Positions 8,386 through 17,234 of a stretch of DNA of 64,000 bases are shown here, piece after piece (within the stretch, counting starts at the first letter, position 1; every line of letters begins with the position of its first letter). The stretch comes from an uncultured Clostridia bacterium (lineage in GTDB: Bacteria; Bacillota; Clostridia; Lachnospirales; Cellulosilyticaceae). Made by a program: the position numbers and the translations under genes. The notes under the pieces are model-generated. The model saw only the letters and a program-made list of their open reading frames with translations, was not told the DNA's origin and did no database searches. The DNA is taken from NCBI GenBank assembly GCA_937921505.1, contig CAKZUB010000049.1:43546-107545 (forward strand), read 5' to 3'.

Positions 8386-11184
8386 TTATTTAAAATGGTA
8401 GATTTTATGAGTGCCTGTGATTTTGTTCTCACGATGAGTTGCTATTCCTAGTGCTCCTTTTTCTAAGATAATCTTAAACAAAGATGCCTTTTGTTGAATA
8501 TCTTTTTTACTCGCTTCTATAATCTGCTGTTGTAAATGAACAATATCATCTTTTTGTATCCCCATTAAAATATTACGTTCATTGGAGTCTGCTTGTTCCA
8601 TTGGACTGCCTAGTAGCTTAAACTGATTGTGAACTCTTGCAAGCGCCTCTATCTTACTTGTTTCTAACAAAGCGTCTTCAACCTGTGTGCTTAAAAATTC
8701 AGGAATTGCTTTTAAAATATTCAGAGATACCTTATAATCCGGATCCCTATAGGTGAAAAGTGAAATCGTATCTAAAAGACTAAATTGGCAGCCTGCCCCA
8801 TAGGCTCCCAGTTTAATACGTATTTGTGGATTAAGATAATGCTTTGTAAGATATGTGGCAGTAAGACAATCTATGCCATCTAACTTAAAGCCCACCGGCT
8901 GTGTATACTGCAGATAAATGTAGTCTACTTGTGTATCATTAAGGAGTACACTTTTTTGCGGATAGACCTCAAAATGATAACTGGGTTCTCGAATTTCTAT
9001 ATTTCTTTGGTGTTTGATTACCTTTTTCCAGCTTTTTTGATAAGGATTTGTATAACGCTTTGGAGTTGCTGTTGCAACGATAAGGCCTTTTTGGTTATAA
9101 ATATGCGCATCCATTTCCTTAATCAACTGTATCCAATCAGCTTGTGAACTGCTAGTAAGCGTCTCACAAAACTGATACAACGGATAACCTTGTTCGTAAA
9201 GATATCTCTTTGCTCCTTTATCTGCTCCCATATCTAAGCTCGAGAGTGCACTTAGAACATTACCACTCCATGTTTCTTTAAAGTCTGTTGTAAATTTAAT
9301 AAGCTTATATCGATACCAATCTGCATCCTTATTAAATAAGCTTTGTCTTGCCTGTATAAAAAGACCACCATGGTTCTTTTCGTCTTCTGCTGAACTCACC
9401 TTTACTTTTAGAAAAGGTGAGTAACCATTCTCATTATTAAAGACGATACATTTTGCCTCTAATGTCCCTTTAAAAGGAACTAGCTCCTTTGCACTTTCAC
9501 TTAGCAAATAGGCATATAAAAAGAGATATGGCAATTTTTCTTGCTCAATATGAGAAGTATTGTAATAAAGTTGTGATCTTGCAAGTCCACTTGGAATCTT
9601 AGTCTGTAGATAAACTTGTTCTCCATTTGCTTGTATTTTTGTATCTGCTATAGGTTTAATAACAAACTCTTCTAAATTAACAGGTTCTAAAAAAGCTTTC
9701 TCCGCCTTTTGCTGCCACTTGTCCATCTCTTTTGAAATGTTTTCCCACTCTGGCTTTATGACTTTGGATAATGCAAGTGGGGGTGCTATCCTTTGTTCAT
9801 TTGGAGTAAGCTCAAGCGTGTAAGTATAAGCATTTTCAAACAACAGTTGCCCATAATTACTCGGCAGCTCCTTTATTTTCCCCAGCTCTTCTTTTTTAAT
9901 AAAATATTGATCTTGTTCTCTTTGATGGGCCCAGCCATCTAGTAAAGATTGTGCTATTTCTACTCCTCTATTTACACTTTCATCTTCACTAAGCAGTGCA
10001 AGTCTCGCTTGACCTATAACATCTTCTTCAAGTTTTTTATCGCGTTTTATAGGTTGTTTTAACGTTTTTTTAATAATATTATCTAAGATTTCATTAGAGT
10101 TATTTACCTTTAAATGAGGAATATCTTGTAAGATAATAGAGTAAATAGGATAGGGCAAATCATCATCCTTGAAAATTTTCACATGCGTAAATCCTTCATG
10201 TTGAATCTGCTTTTGAAACGCTGAATGAGGGTTTAACAAGTACGCATTAATCCATAAGTCTAAGAGTTGGATCTGCCTCGGTGTAAGTTTCTTGGGTATC
10301 ACAAAACTTTTAATCAAACAAGGCTTTTCGGTCTCCGGCATAACAGCATATTTTTGATAGACTTCTCTTTGCTTAATAGGTACCATAAGATCAACGTCAC
10401 TTTGGATATTACTATACCCCTCTAAATATCCCGCAATAGTCGTTAGTACTTCATCAATAGGTAAGTCTCCATATAAAATAATTTTCATATTACTGGGATA
10501 ATAGTACTTTTTATAAGTTGCTACAAAGTCTTCATAAGTAAGTCTGGGAATTTCATTTGGATCTCCCCCACTATCGTTTGCATAGTGCGTCTCGTTATAA
10601 GCAGCTTGTCTGATACTTCTGTAAATAGCGCGGTCTACACTATTATAAGCCCCTTTCATCTCATGATACACCACGCCTCCAATAGACTTGGTATAAGGAT
10701 TATAATTAAAAGATTCTTCATAAAAGCCACTGGCTTGTCGTATAATATTAGGATTAAAAATACTATCTAAGTAAATGTCTAAAAGACTTGTATAGCAGGA
10801 CATATACGGCGTTGTAAAAGGATAAATCGTCATATCTCCACTAGTTAGTGCGTTCATAAAAATATGAGGATAAGCTGCACTGGCATCAAAAAAAAGGCTT
10901 GACGAAGGATACTTTTTAGACCCTGTAAAGACAGTGTGTTCAATAATATGATTGACGCCGCTGCTATTTTCTGTAGGGGTTTTAACACCTAATGTAAAAC
11001 TCTTATTAGCATCCTTGTTTGCTATCCATATCACACTTAGCCCAGATTCTGCATGTTCATAAGTATGTAGCGTATCTTTGCCGTAGCTGACCTGCTCTGT
11101 CTTATGAAAAGCTGTATCTGTCCCATAGCATTTAATAATGCACAAAAACGATAAAGTAAATATCACTATGCTTCTTTTTAACAT
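8386..11184 (-). CDS. Secreted M16C (PreP/insulinase-type) metallopeptidase
   Basis: The 932-residue protein starts at the ATG at 11184 behind GGAGGAGG; an upstream in-frame ATG lacks such a site. Residues 1-22 (MLKRSIVIFTLSFLCIIKCYG) form a signal peptide. The inverted zinc motif HIIEH is at about residues 79-83, and the third ligand is probably the Glu of YHEMKGAYNS about 85 residues later. Two M16 halves and the typical FTGSKKYP and FMNALTSGDMT segments place it in the presequence-protease (M16C) clade. Most family members degrade short peptides in a closed chamber. A signal peptide is unusual for bacterial M16C enzymes and points to an extracytoplasmic peptide scavenger. The gene stands alone, divergent from sleC. 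Confidence 0.88.
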   Translation of the reverse strand: MLKRSIVIFTLSFLCIIKCYGTDTAFHKTEQVSYGKDTLHTYEHAESGLSVIWIANKDANKSFTLGVKTPTENSSGVNHIIEHTVFTGSKKYPSSSLFFDASAAYPHIFMNALTSGDMTIYPFTTPYMSCYTSLLDIYLDSIFNPNIIRQASGFYEESFNYNPYTKSIGGVVYHEMKGAYNSVDRAIYRSIRQAAYNETHYANDSGGDPNEIPRLTYEDFVATYKKYYYPSNMKIILYGDLPIDEVLTTIAGYLEGYSNIQSDVDLMVPIKQREVYQKYAVMPETEKPCLIKSFVIPKKLTPRQIQLLDLWINAYLLNPHSAFQKQIQHEGFTHVKIFKDDDLPYPIYSIILQDIPHLKVNNSNEILDNIIKKTLKQPIKRDKKLEEDVIGQARLALLSEDESVNRGVEIAQSLLDGWAHQREQDQYFIKKEELGKIKELPSNYGQLLFENAYTYTLELTPNEQRIAPPLALSKVIKPEWENISKEMDKWQQKAEKAFLEPVNLEEFVIKPIADTKIQANGEQVYLQTKIPSGLARSQLYYNTSHIEQEKLPYLFLYAYLLSESAKELVPFKGTLEAKCIVFNNENGYSPFLKVKVSSAEDEKNHGGLFIQARQSLFNKDADWYRYKLIKFTTDFKETWSGNVLSALSSLDMGADKGAKRYLYEQGYPLYQFCETLTSSSQADWIQLIKEMDAHIYNQKGLIVATATPKRYTNPYQKSWKKVIKHQRNIEIREPSYHFEVYPQKSVLLNDTQVDYIYLQYTQPVGFKLDGIDCLTATYLTKHYLNPQIRIKLGAYGAGCQFSLLDTISLFTYRDPDYKVSLNILKAIPEFLSTQVEDALLETSKIEALARVHNQFKLLGSPMEQADSNERNILMGIQKDDIVHLQQQIIEASKKDIQQKASLFKIILEKGALGIATHRENKITGTHKIYHFK

Positions 11185-11219
11185 ATTTCCTCCTCCTTTG
11201 GAGTTAGGATATGCATTAA

Positions 11220-11250
11220 GGTTATATCTCATACTCTTATTTCATATATT
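11220..11250 (+). promoter_or_regulatory. Possible sporulation (sigma-E-like) promoter of sleC
   Basis: CATATATT (11243-11250) fits the sigma-E -10 pattern CATANANT, with an ATA-containing -35-like segment (TTATAT near 11222). It is 40 nt before the sleC start. Mother-cell expression of sleC would fit its role in the spore. The motif is weak on its own. Confidence 0.4.
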
Positions 11251-11289
11251 ATAGATAGCAAAATATATTGTTGAAGGAGGGAATGTAAA

Positions 11290-12576
11290 ATGGCTCATTC
11301 ATTTTATCCCCCTATCATGTCACGCCAGCAACAAGGTTCTTTAATTGTTGATATTACAACGAATCCCCTATTAGGTCCAGTGACCCCTATCCCAAATGTA
11401 CTCGTTACCATAAGAGAAATGACTGCGAGTGGCGCAGGGCAAATCTATGCCCAGCTACTCACTGACGAAGTAGGTCAGACAATTCCTATTGAACTTCCAA
11501 CACCCCCTATTGAACTTAGCCTTGATCCACTAGCCACACAGACACCTTTTTCAAGTTACATGATAGAAACAAGTAATCCTGAATATACAGATACTTCTAT
11601 CATCGGTTCTCAAGTCTTTGCAGATACACAGTCTATCCAGCCTATTACTCTCGAATCTACAAGAAGTCGCATGAGACAGTTTGTTGAAACAATTATTATA
11701 CCGTTTCCTACACTTTATGGGGATTTCCCGCCTAAGATTCCAGAGGCAGAAATAAAACCTATCATTCCAGGTTCTGGATTTATTGTCCTTGATAATGTTG
11801 TTGTTCCTGAATTTGTAGTGGTTCATGCAGGGCCTCCTACTGATATTAATGCACCAAATTATACAGTCCCTTATCTTGATTATATTGCAAATGTAGCTTC
11901 TTCTGAAATTTACCCCACCTGGCCAGTTGAAACGATCAAAGCCAATGTGATCGCTATTGTTTCTTTTACCTTGAACCGCGTCTTTACAGAATGGTACCGT
12001 AATCAGGGCAGAAACTTTACCATTACTAACTCTACAGCTTTTGACCAAGCCTTTTCCTATGGGCGTAATGTCTATGACAGCATTACACCTGTTGTTGCAG
12101 AAGTTTTTAATATTTTTGTAAGACGCCCTGGTGTCTTGCAGCCTCTTTTCACACAATACTGTGACGGGGTACAGTCACAATGCCCCGGTTGGATGACGCA
12201 GTGGGGCAGCAAAAACTTAGGAGATCAAGGACTTAGCGCTGATGCTATTCTTAGAAACTTTTATGGTAATATTGAGCTTCCTGAAGCTCCAATAGTCGAA
12301 GGCATCCCAGAGTCCTACCCTGGAACGCCTTTAAGGCTTGGAAGTACTGGTCCTAATGTAAGAAAAATTCAAGAGCAGCTCAATCGTATCAGCATTAACT
12401 TCCCTCTCATTCCGAGAGTTGCAACGGATGGTGTGTTTGGCCCTGCGACCGAAGAGTCTGTAAGAACCTTCCAAAGAATATTCCACCTAACACCCGATGG
12501 TATAGTTGGCCGAAATACCTGGTATAAAATTTCTGCCATTTATGTAGCTGTTACACGTATAGCAGAGATTTCTTAG
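11290..12576 (+). CDS. sleC: Spore cortex-lytic enzyme SleC
   Basis: At 428 residues it matches clostridial pro-SleC in length and layout. An N-terminal prepro region (about 1-140) precedes a SpoIID-like lytic domain (about 180-330) with YPTWPVETIKANVIA, FTEWYRNQGRNFTITNST, LFTQYCDG and MTQWGSKNLGDQG. A PG_binding_1 domain follows (about 350-420; LRLGSTGPNVRKIQEQLN, DGVFGPATEESVRTFQ). SleC is stored as a zymogen in spores, is cleaved by Csp subtilisin-like proteases on germinant signalling, and then degrades cortex peptidoglycan. No signal peptide is obvious, as in other SleCs. The ATG follows GAAGGAGGGA. The eight-gene csp block lies 5 kb away on the opposite strand, so the regulators and substrate of one pathway are close neighbours but not co-transcribed. 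Confidence 0.93.
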   Translation: MAHSFYPPIMSRQQQGSLIVDITTNPLLGPVTPIPNVLVTIREMTASGAGQIYAQLLTDEVGQTIPIELPTPPIELSLDPLATQTPFSSYMIETSNPEYTDTSIIGSQVFADTQSIQPITLESTRSRMRQFVETIIIPFPTLYGDFPPKIPEAEIKPIIPGSGFIVLDNVVVPEFVVVHAGPPTDINAPNYTVPYLDYIANVASSEIYPTWPVETIKANVIAIVSFTLNRVFTEWYRNQGRNFTITNSTAFDQAFSYGRNVYDSITPVVAEVFNIFVRRPGVLQPLFTQYCDGVQSQCPGWMTQWGSKNLGDQGLSADAILRNFYGNIELPEAPIVEGIPESYPGTPLRLGSTGPNVRKIQEQLNRISINFPLIPRVATDGVFGPATEESVRTFQRIFHLTPDGIVGRNTWYKISAIYVAVTRIAEIS

Positions 12577-12594
12577 ATTTAAAATGTACAAACA

Positions 12595-12622
12595 GGGCAG
12601 ACCGTTATATACAGGTCTGCCC
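12595..12622. terminator. Bidirectional terminator between sleC and the ABC operon
   Basis: A perfect 9-bp stem GGGCAGACC / GGTCTGCCC lies between the convergent ends of sleC and the permease gene. The flanking T tracts are short (CTCTTCT on plus, TGTTTGT on minus). Confidence 0.6.
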
Positions 12623-12630
12623 TCTTCTAC

Positions 12631-13992
12631 TTATTCTGTTTTAATTGCGCTAAGAGCTGAAAGTTTCATCGCTCTTTTAGCTGGAAAATACCCTGAAATA
12701 AGTCCAATAACAGTAGAAAATAAAACAGCACCTAGAGCAAGCCATGGTGGAATAACAGAAATTCTGGTTGCGCCGTACATGCCAATAACATTAGCAATGC
12801 CACCTCCTAATGTGTTGACAATAAGAGAAATGCTATAAGAGATGATTACCCCTAGTGTGCCTCCTATAGCGCCAATCATAATCGCCTCTACTAAAAACAT
12901 CTTTTTAATATCTGGAAGTTTAGCGCCAATGACCTTCATAATACCAATCTCGCGTGTACGCTCATAGATACTCATCATCATCGTATTCGCAATCCCTATA
13001 GCTGCAACAAGCAAGGAAATGGCGCCTATTCCGCCTAGTGCCAGCTGCATCCCATTAGATACTTTTTTCATCTCGTTTAGCCAGTCCATTGAACTATACG
13101 CCATATACCCTTGTTCCTTAATCATTTCTTGAACTTCAGAGACTTTATCGCGGTTACTGACTTTAATTTTAAACTCATTATAAGTGCCCTTAGCTTGAGC
13201 CATACCATAGCGATCTCGATTACCATTTTGCTTACCATAGAGTTTTTCTTGGTATTTTTTCTTTTCATCTACTAGCTTATCAAATATTTCTCTTGGCACA
13301 TAAGCATTATGTGAAACTTCATAATTAGTATCTGAAAGAATCCCTACCACTTTAACTTCTATAGGCTTAGGAGCTTTTATTTTTTCTCCGTTCATATTTT
13401 CTAAAAGTGGTTTGCCTGTCATATAATCAAACTGAGCAATTTCAACCTGCATTTTATCAACTTGCAAATTAAGAGGGAGTGCTTCGGGTGGTTTATTCCA
13501 ATTAGGCCTTTTACCGATTTTAGTAAACTGTTTAGGGATTTCTCCCCCCAAAATCATTGCATTTTTCTCTCCAATCTCCATATTCCTTCCTTGCACTGCC
13601 ACGTAACCTAGTGCATTCATATCTTCTGCATCCGAGGCATAGATGTTCATTTCCCAGTTGGTTCTGTATTTACCATAAGTTAAGTAAGCATTACTCATAA
13701 GTGAGGGTATTACCCGCTCTACATACTGCATTTTCGAAAAAGCTTCTATCGCTTTATCATCAAGTTTTGGTGCCTTTGTATCCTGATTGTATCCAGCAAC
13801 TACACTAATAAGTGTGAGATTACCCATTTGAGAAATTTGTTCTTCAAAATTTCTATCCATAGCAATACCGAGTGAAAGCATTAAAATAATAGAACAGGCT
13901 CCAATAATGACTCCGAGTATTGTAAGAATGGTACGTACTTTACGCCGCCACAAGTTGCGTACACTCATTATAAATATATCAATCGTCTTCAT
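12631..13992 (-). CDS. MacB/FtsX-type ABC transporter permease
   Basis: The 453-residue protein has the MacB layout. An N-terminal membrane helix (TILTILGVIIGACSIILMLSLGI, about residues 20-42) is followed by a large extracytoplasmic MacB-like domain of about 240 residues. Three C-terminal helices follow, with the FtsX signature IANTMMMSIYERTREIGIMKVIGA. It is the last gene of a leftward three-gene unit and overlaps the upstream extracellular protein gene by 14 nt, implying translational coupling. With the ATPase at 16.3-17.0 kb it would form a mechanotransmission-type ABC complex acting on the cell surface or exporting a substrate. The substrate is unknown. Confidence 0.9.
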   Translation of the reverse strand: MKTIDIFIMSVRNLWRRKVRTILTILGVIIGACSIILMLSLGIAMDRNFEEQISQMGNLTLISVVAGYNQDTKAPKLDDKAIEAFSKMQYVERVIPSLMSNAYLTYGKYRTNWEMNIYASDAEDMNALGYVAVQGRNMEIGEKNAMILGGEIPKQFTKIGKRPNWNKPPEALPLNLQVDKMQVEIAQFDYMTGKPLLENMNGEKIKAPKPIEVKVVGILSDTNYEVSHNAYVPREIFDKLVDEKKKYQEKLYGKQNGNRDRYGMAQAKGTYNEFKIKVSNRDKVSEVQEMIKEQGYMAYSSMDWLNEMKKVSNGMQLALGGIGAISLLVAAIGIANTMMMSIYERTREIGIMKVIGAKLPDIKKMFLVEAIMIGAIGGTLGVIISYSISLIVNTLGGGIANVIGMYGATRISVIPPWLALGAVLFSTVIGLISGYFPAKRAMKLSALSAIKTE

Positions 13993-16339
13993 CTAGCATC
14001 ATCTTTTCTTTTTTAGCTTTTCTCTTTTTAAGCACAACCAGCGTTACACTAATAGCGACTATTATCCCTGCACCTATACCTATTAGAAGCGGCAACTTAG
14101 AAGTTTTTTGCTGTGGCATCATATCAGGGTTATCCATACCCATATCAGGCGGCATAGCCATTTCACCTACTTCTATCGTAAATTCTTTTGAAATTTGTCT
14201 AAGCTCTCCAGTTGCCTCTTCATATTCTATAATCATATTACCTTTTAGGTTCCCTGGACTCTCAGCAACAATAGTAGGTGCGTAATTTTCTGTTGCACCT
14301 TTTTCGAAGACTCCAACAAACATCTTGTTATCTTCAACACTAAAGCCCTCTCCTTCAATATAAATCATCATATTACTAATATTTGTTTTACCCGTATTAT
14401 AGATTGTAGCATTAAAGTAAGCTGGAATACCTACTTGTGCATAATCAACTTGAATATCTCCTATTTCTATTTTAGTTGTTTGTTCAACTGGAATACCTAT
14501 CCCTTCTGTTGCTTTTATTTCATTGCCTTTATTATCCTCATACTCCATCTCTATAGAAATTTCATAAGTTTTTGGACTGGCACTTGGAATAGTATAAAGT
14601 CTAATCTTTTTAACTTCTGTTTGCCCTGGCATCAAGTCTGCAATATAAAAAGTATTGCTTGCTCCTACAGGGGTAAAAACACTTCCTGTATTTTGCTCTC
14701 CGACTTCTCTTACTGTAAGACTTGCTTTTAAATTATGTACCGATTGTGTTTTATGCGCATTTAAAAATCCTATTTCAAGGTCAAATTGTTCACCTGCTCT
14801 TACAACAACAGGCTCTGACTTGTAATGCCCAATAATGACTTTAGGTGTGCCTTTTTTACTCTCTGTTCCTTCATCATCTTTTTCTGGATTGGAAATATTG
14901 ACACTGCTATATTGAGAAATAGTTATGGGGTTACTTGCATCACCATATTCAATTACCATTTGAATAGGGTGTGTACTAGATACAGCATCTCTTGTTGCTG
15001 CAAAGGTTACCGCATACTGTTTTTTCTCTCCAGCACTTAGCTTAGATACAAAAAAGAGATTCTGCGACTTAGGAACAATGCCCTCACCACCTTTAACAGA
15101 AATCTTAAGGTTTTCAGCTGCTCCTTTTGAAGAGACATTAAATTTCACTGTAAAGTTTTCATCGACACCATAATGGCCTAGCGGCGAAATAATATTATCG
15201 ATCACAACTTCTGAAGATGCTGCAGAAGCTGAGGTACTTAAATAAATATATTGTGTATCTTTTGCTTCTTCACCTAAAGAATTAAGATAGGTCATCTCTA
15301 CCTTAATAGGCACACTGTTATCTTTTACTTTAGTATCTACCCGCAGCTTCATTGTAATATCATTGCTTGCTTTTGCATTAATGACTGGGATATGCTTAAC
15401 ATTACTCCCCCCCACTATAGCAACATTTTCGGAGTTAATTTCTACTCTAATATTTTTAGCAGGTCTTTCTCCCACATTTTTAACTGTGATCGTTGCATCT
15501 TGTGCAACCCCAGGGCTAAAGACCTTCGTTGAATCTGTACTGACTTCTAATACAGAAGGTACTACATGACTATCTACTTGTAAGTTAACAGGGAAAGATG
15601 CGCCATTTACAATGACATTCGCTTTATAGACCTTTGCTTTAACTTCTTCACCAACTTCTATAGAAAAAGCTGCTGTTTTAACTTCTTTGGACTGTAGTTG
15701 AGAAATGACCGCCTCTTCCGTCTTGATTTTAATACCTTCTACCTTTTCAGCAAGTTCTAAATTGACTTTAACATTTCTAAGCGTTTGTTTGCCTTGGTTA
15801 ATGACTTTGACTTGTGCATTTTGAGTGGCTCCTGCTTTAACAAGTATATTAGCTGTATCATCTACCTTTAACATGTCTTGCGTTTCTTCTAATGTGATGG
15901 CACTAAGTTTGAACTCTTTGGATATACTTGAAGGTGTGCTTGCAGATCCTTCTGTTAATAGAGTTACTGTCCCGCTTTTCCCTCGTCCCATATATTTAAG
16001 CCCACTAATAACAATCTTTTCTGGATATTTTTCTTCTAAATCACGATACTCCACGCTATAAATCATTTTTGAACTATCTATGGCTGAACTATTTACAGAG
16101 ACGGCATGGTCCGCTGGAAAAGCACTTTCTTTTAAAATATTTGCATCTCCAAGCTGCACATTTAAAGTGAGCGTAAAAGTGTCTTCTGGATACAAATAAG
16201 AGGTCCCTTGTGTAATGCTAATGATATACTCTGTTCCCATTCCTGTACCATATACTTGTAATGCCGTACCTGGCATCAGGCAAGTAAGTATCATTACCAA
16301 ACTTAACCAGATTCTCATTAATCTATTTTTGTTCTTCAT
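13979..16339 (-). CDS. Large membrane-anchored CARDB/NEW3-type repeat protein of an ABC operon
   Basis: The 786-residue protein starts at the ATG at 16339 with AAGGAAG upstream. It has a signal peptide (LMRIWLSLVMILTCLMPGTALQ, cut to a short core here: WLSLVMILTCLM) and a long extracellular part. That part contains several immunoglobulin-like modules with the pattern VKNVGERPAKNIRVEI and VINQGKQTLRNVKVNL, typical of CARDB/NEW3 and COG1361 S-layer-like domains. A Met/Asp-rich linker (MPPDMGMDNPDMMPQQ) and one C-terminal helix (PLLIGIGAGIIVAISVTLVV) with a basic tail follow. It overlaps the ATPase gene upstream and the permease gene downstream. It occupies the position where MacA-type adaptors are found in Gram-negatives. 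A role as an extracellular partner of the ABC transporter is inferred from this context. Confidence 0.8.
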   Translation of the reverse strand: MKNKNRLMRIWLSLVMILTCLMPGTALQVYGTGMGTEYIISITQGTSYLYPEDTFTLTLNVQLGDANILKESAFPADHAVSVNSSAIDSSKMIYSVEYRDLEEKYPEKIVISGLKYMGRGKSGTVTLLTEGSASTPSSISKEFKLSAITLEETQDMLKVDDTANILVKAGATQNAQVKVINQGKQTLRNVKVNLELAEKVEGIKIKTEEAVISQLQSKEVKTAAFSIEVGEEVKAKVYKANVIVNGASFPVNLQVDSHVVPSVLEVSTDSTKVFSPGVAQDATITVKNVGERPAKNIRVEINSENVAIVGGSNVKHIPVINAKASNDITMKLRVDTKVKDNSVPIKVEMTYLNSLGEEAKDTQYIYLSTSASAASSEVVIDNIISPLGHYGVDENFTVKFNVSSKGAAENLKISVKGGEGIVPKSQNLFFVSKLSAGEKKQYAVTFAATRDAVSSTHPIQMVIEYGDASNPITISQYSSVNISNPEKDDEGTESKKGTPKVIIGHYKSEPVVVRAGEQFDLEIGFLNAHKTQSVHNLKASLTVREVGEQNTGSVFTPVGASNTFYIADLMPGQTEVKKIRLYTIPSASPKTYEISIEMEYEDNKGNEIKATEGIGIPVEQTTKIEIGDIQVDYAQVGIPAYFNATIYNTGKTNISNMMIYIEGEGFSVEDNKMFVGVFEKGATENYAPTIVAESPGNLKGNMIIEYEEATGELRQISKEFTIEVGEMAMPPDMGMDNPDMMPQQKTSKLPLLIGIGAGIIVAISVTLVVLKKRKAKKEKMMLDEDD

Positions 16340-17048
16340 AAAGTACTTCCTTTCCACCTTCTGTTTTTTTCTCTATTTTGTAAATATTCCCATCTCTTAT
16401 TGTAATGATTTTGTGTGCGTAATTTGCAATTTCGGGGTCATGCGATACAATAATGAGTGTTTGGTTATATTCTTTAGCAATTTGGGTAATGATCCCCATC
16501 ACTTCTATCGTCGTTTGTGTATCTAAATTTCCTGTAGGCTCGTCCGCAAAGAGAATTTTAGGTCTATTTACAAAAGCTCTGGCAATACTTACTCTTTGTT
16601 GTTGTCCCCCACTCATTTCTTTGGGTTTATGTTTAAGTCTTGTCCCAAGTCCTACGGCCTCTAGCATTTCTTTTGCTCTTTTTTCTCTTTCTTTTTTAGG
16701 TACACCTTGAAAAATAAGAGGTAGTGCCACGTTTTCAAGAGCTGTCAGCGAAGGAATGAGGTTATAAGATTGAAATACAAATCCGATATACTTTTGCCGA
16801 AAAACAGCTAGTTCAGCCTCATCTAACTTTTCTACATGGATGTTTTTAATTTTTACAATCCCCTTGGTTGGCTTTTCAAGACCAGCTAACATATTAAGAA
16901 GTGTCGATTTACCTGAGCCTGATGTACCAAACAAACAACATATTTCTCCACGTTCTATTTCAAGGTCAATATGACCTAGAGCTACTATCTTTTCTTTACC
17001 CATTCTATAAACTTTTCTTAAGTTTTGTACTTTTATAATAGTATCCAG
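16323..17048 (-). CDS. MacB/LolD-type ABC transporter ATP-binding protein
   Basis: The ATPase shows Walker A GTSGSGKS, the Q-loop in GFVFQSYN, the signature MSGGQQQRVSIARAF, Walker B ILFADEPTGNLD and a switch His (VSHDPE). The first canonical ATG is at 17003, but it would remove the first beta strand. The reading continues upstream in frame as IIKVQNLRKVYR, exactly the family's usual beginning, to a stop at 17054. Only CTG (17048) and ATT (17051) lie between, and a GGGGGG ribosome binding site (17063-17058) is 9 and 6 nt away respectively. I therefore extend the gene to 17048 with a non-canonical start. It is the first gene of the overlapping three-gene ABC unit. Confidence 0.85.
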   Translation of the reverse strand: MDTIIKVQNLRKVYRMGKEKIVALGHIDLEIERGEICCLFGTSGSGKSTLLNMLAGLEKPTKGIVKIKNIHVEKLDEAELAVFRQKYIGFVFQSYNLIPSLTALENVALPLIFQGVPKKEREKRAKEMLEAVGLGTRLKHKPKEMSGGQQQRVSIARAFVNRPKILFADEPTGNLDTQTTIEVMGIITQIAKEYNQTLIIVSHDPEIANYAHKIITIRDGNIYKIEKKTEGGKEVLYEEQK

Positions 17049-17183
17049 AATCTATATCCCCCCTTTTTCCTCATCTGACACCATTTTAATGAGTCATTAT
17101 TTCGAGTATATCATAGCTTCCATTTGATTTCCAGTTATTAAACATTACAATCCAATGACTTTTTTGCTCATTATTACAAATAC

Positions 17184-17232
17184 TTTATGATATTACTGAA
17201 AGTTTAGGCATTTATCTCAGTAATATCATAAA
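17184..17232 (-). terminator. Terminator-like hairpin at the end of the csp block
   Basis: TTTATGATATTACTGA (17184-17199) and its exact complement (17217-17232) form a 16-bp AT-rich stem with a 17-nt loop. It starts 2 nt after the stop codon of the last csp gene. The following leftward T tract is poor (AGTATTTG), so it may terminate weakly or protect the 3' end of the transcript. Confidence 0.55.
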
Positions 17233-17234
17233 TT

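Noticed and set aside
11551..12156. 201-codon minus-strand frame inside sleC
   Set aside because: It is antisense to a well-conserved gene; the composition is Cys/Arg/Asn-rich and there is no ribosome binding site.
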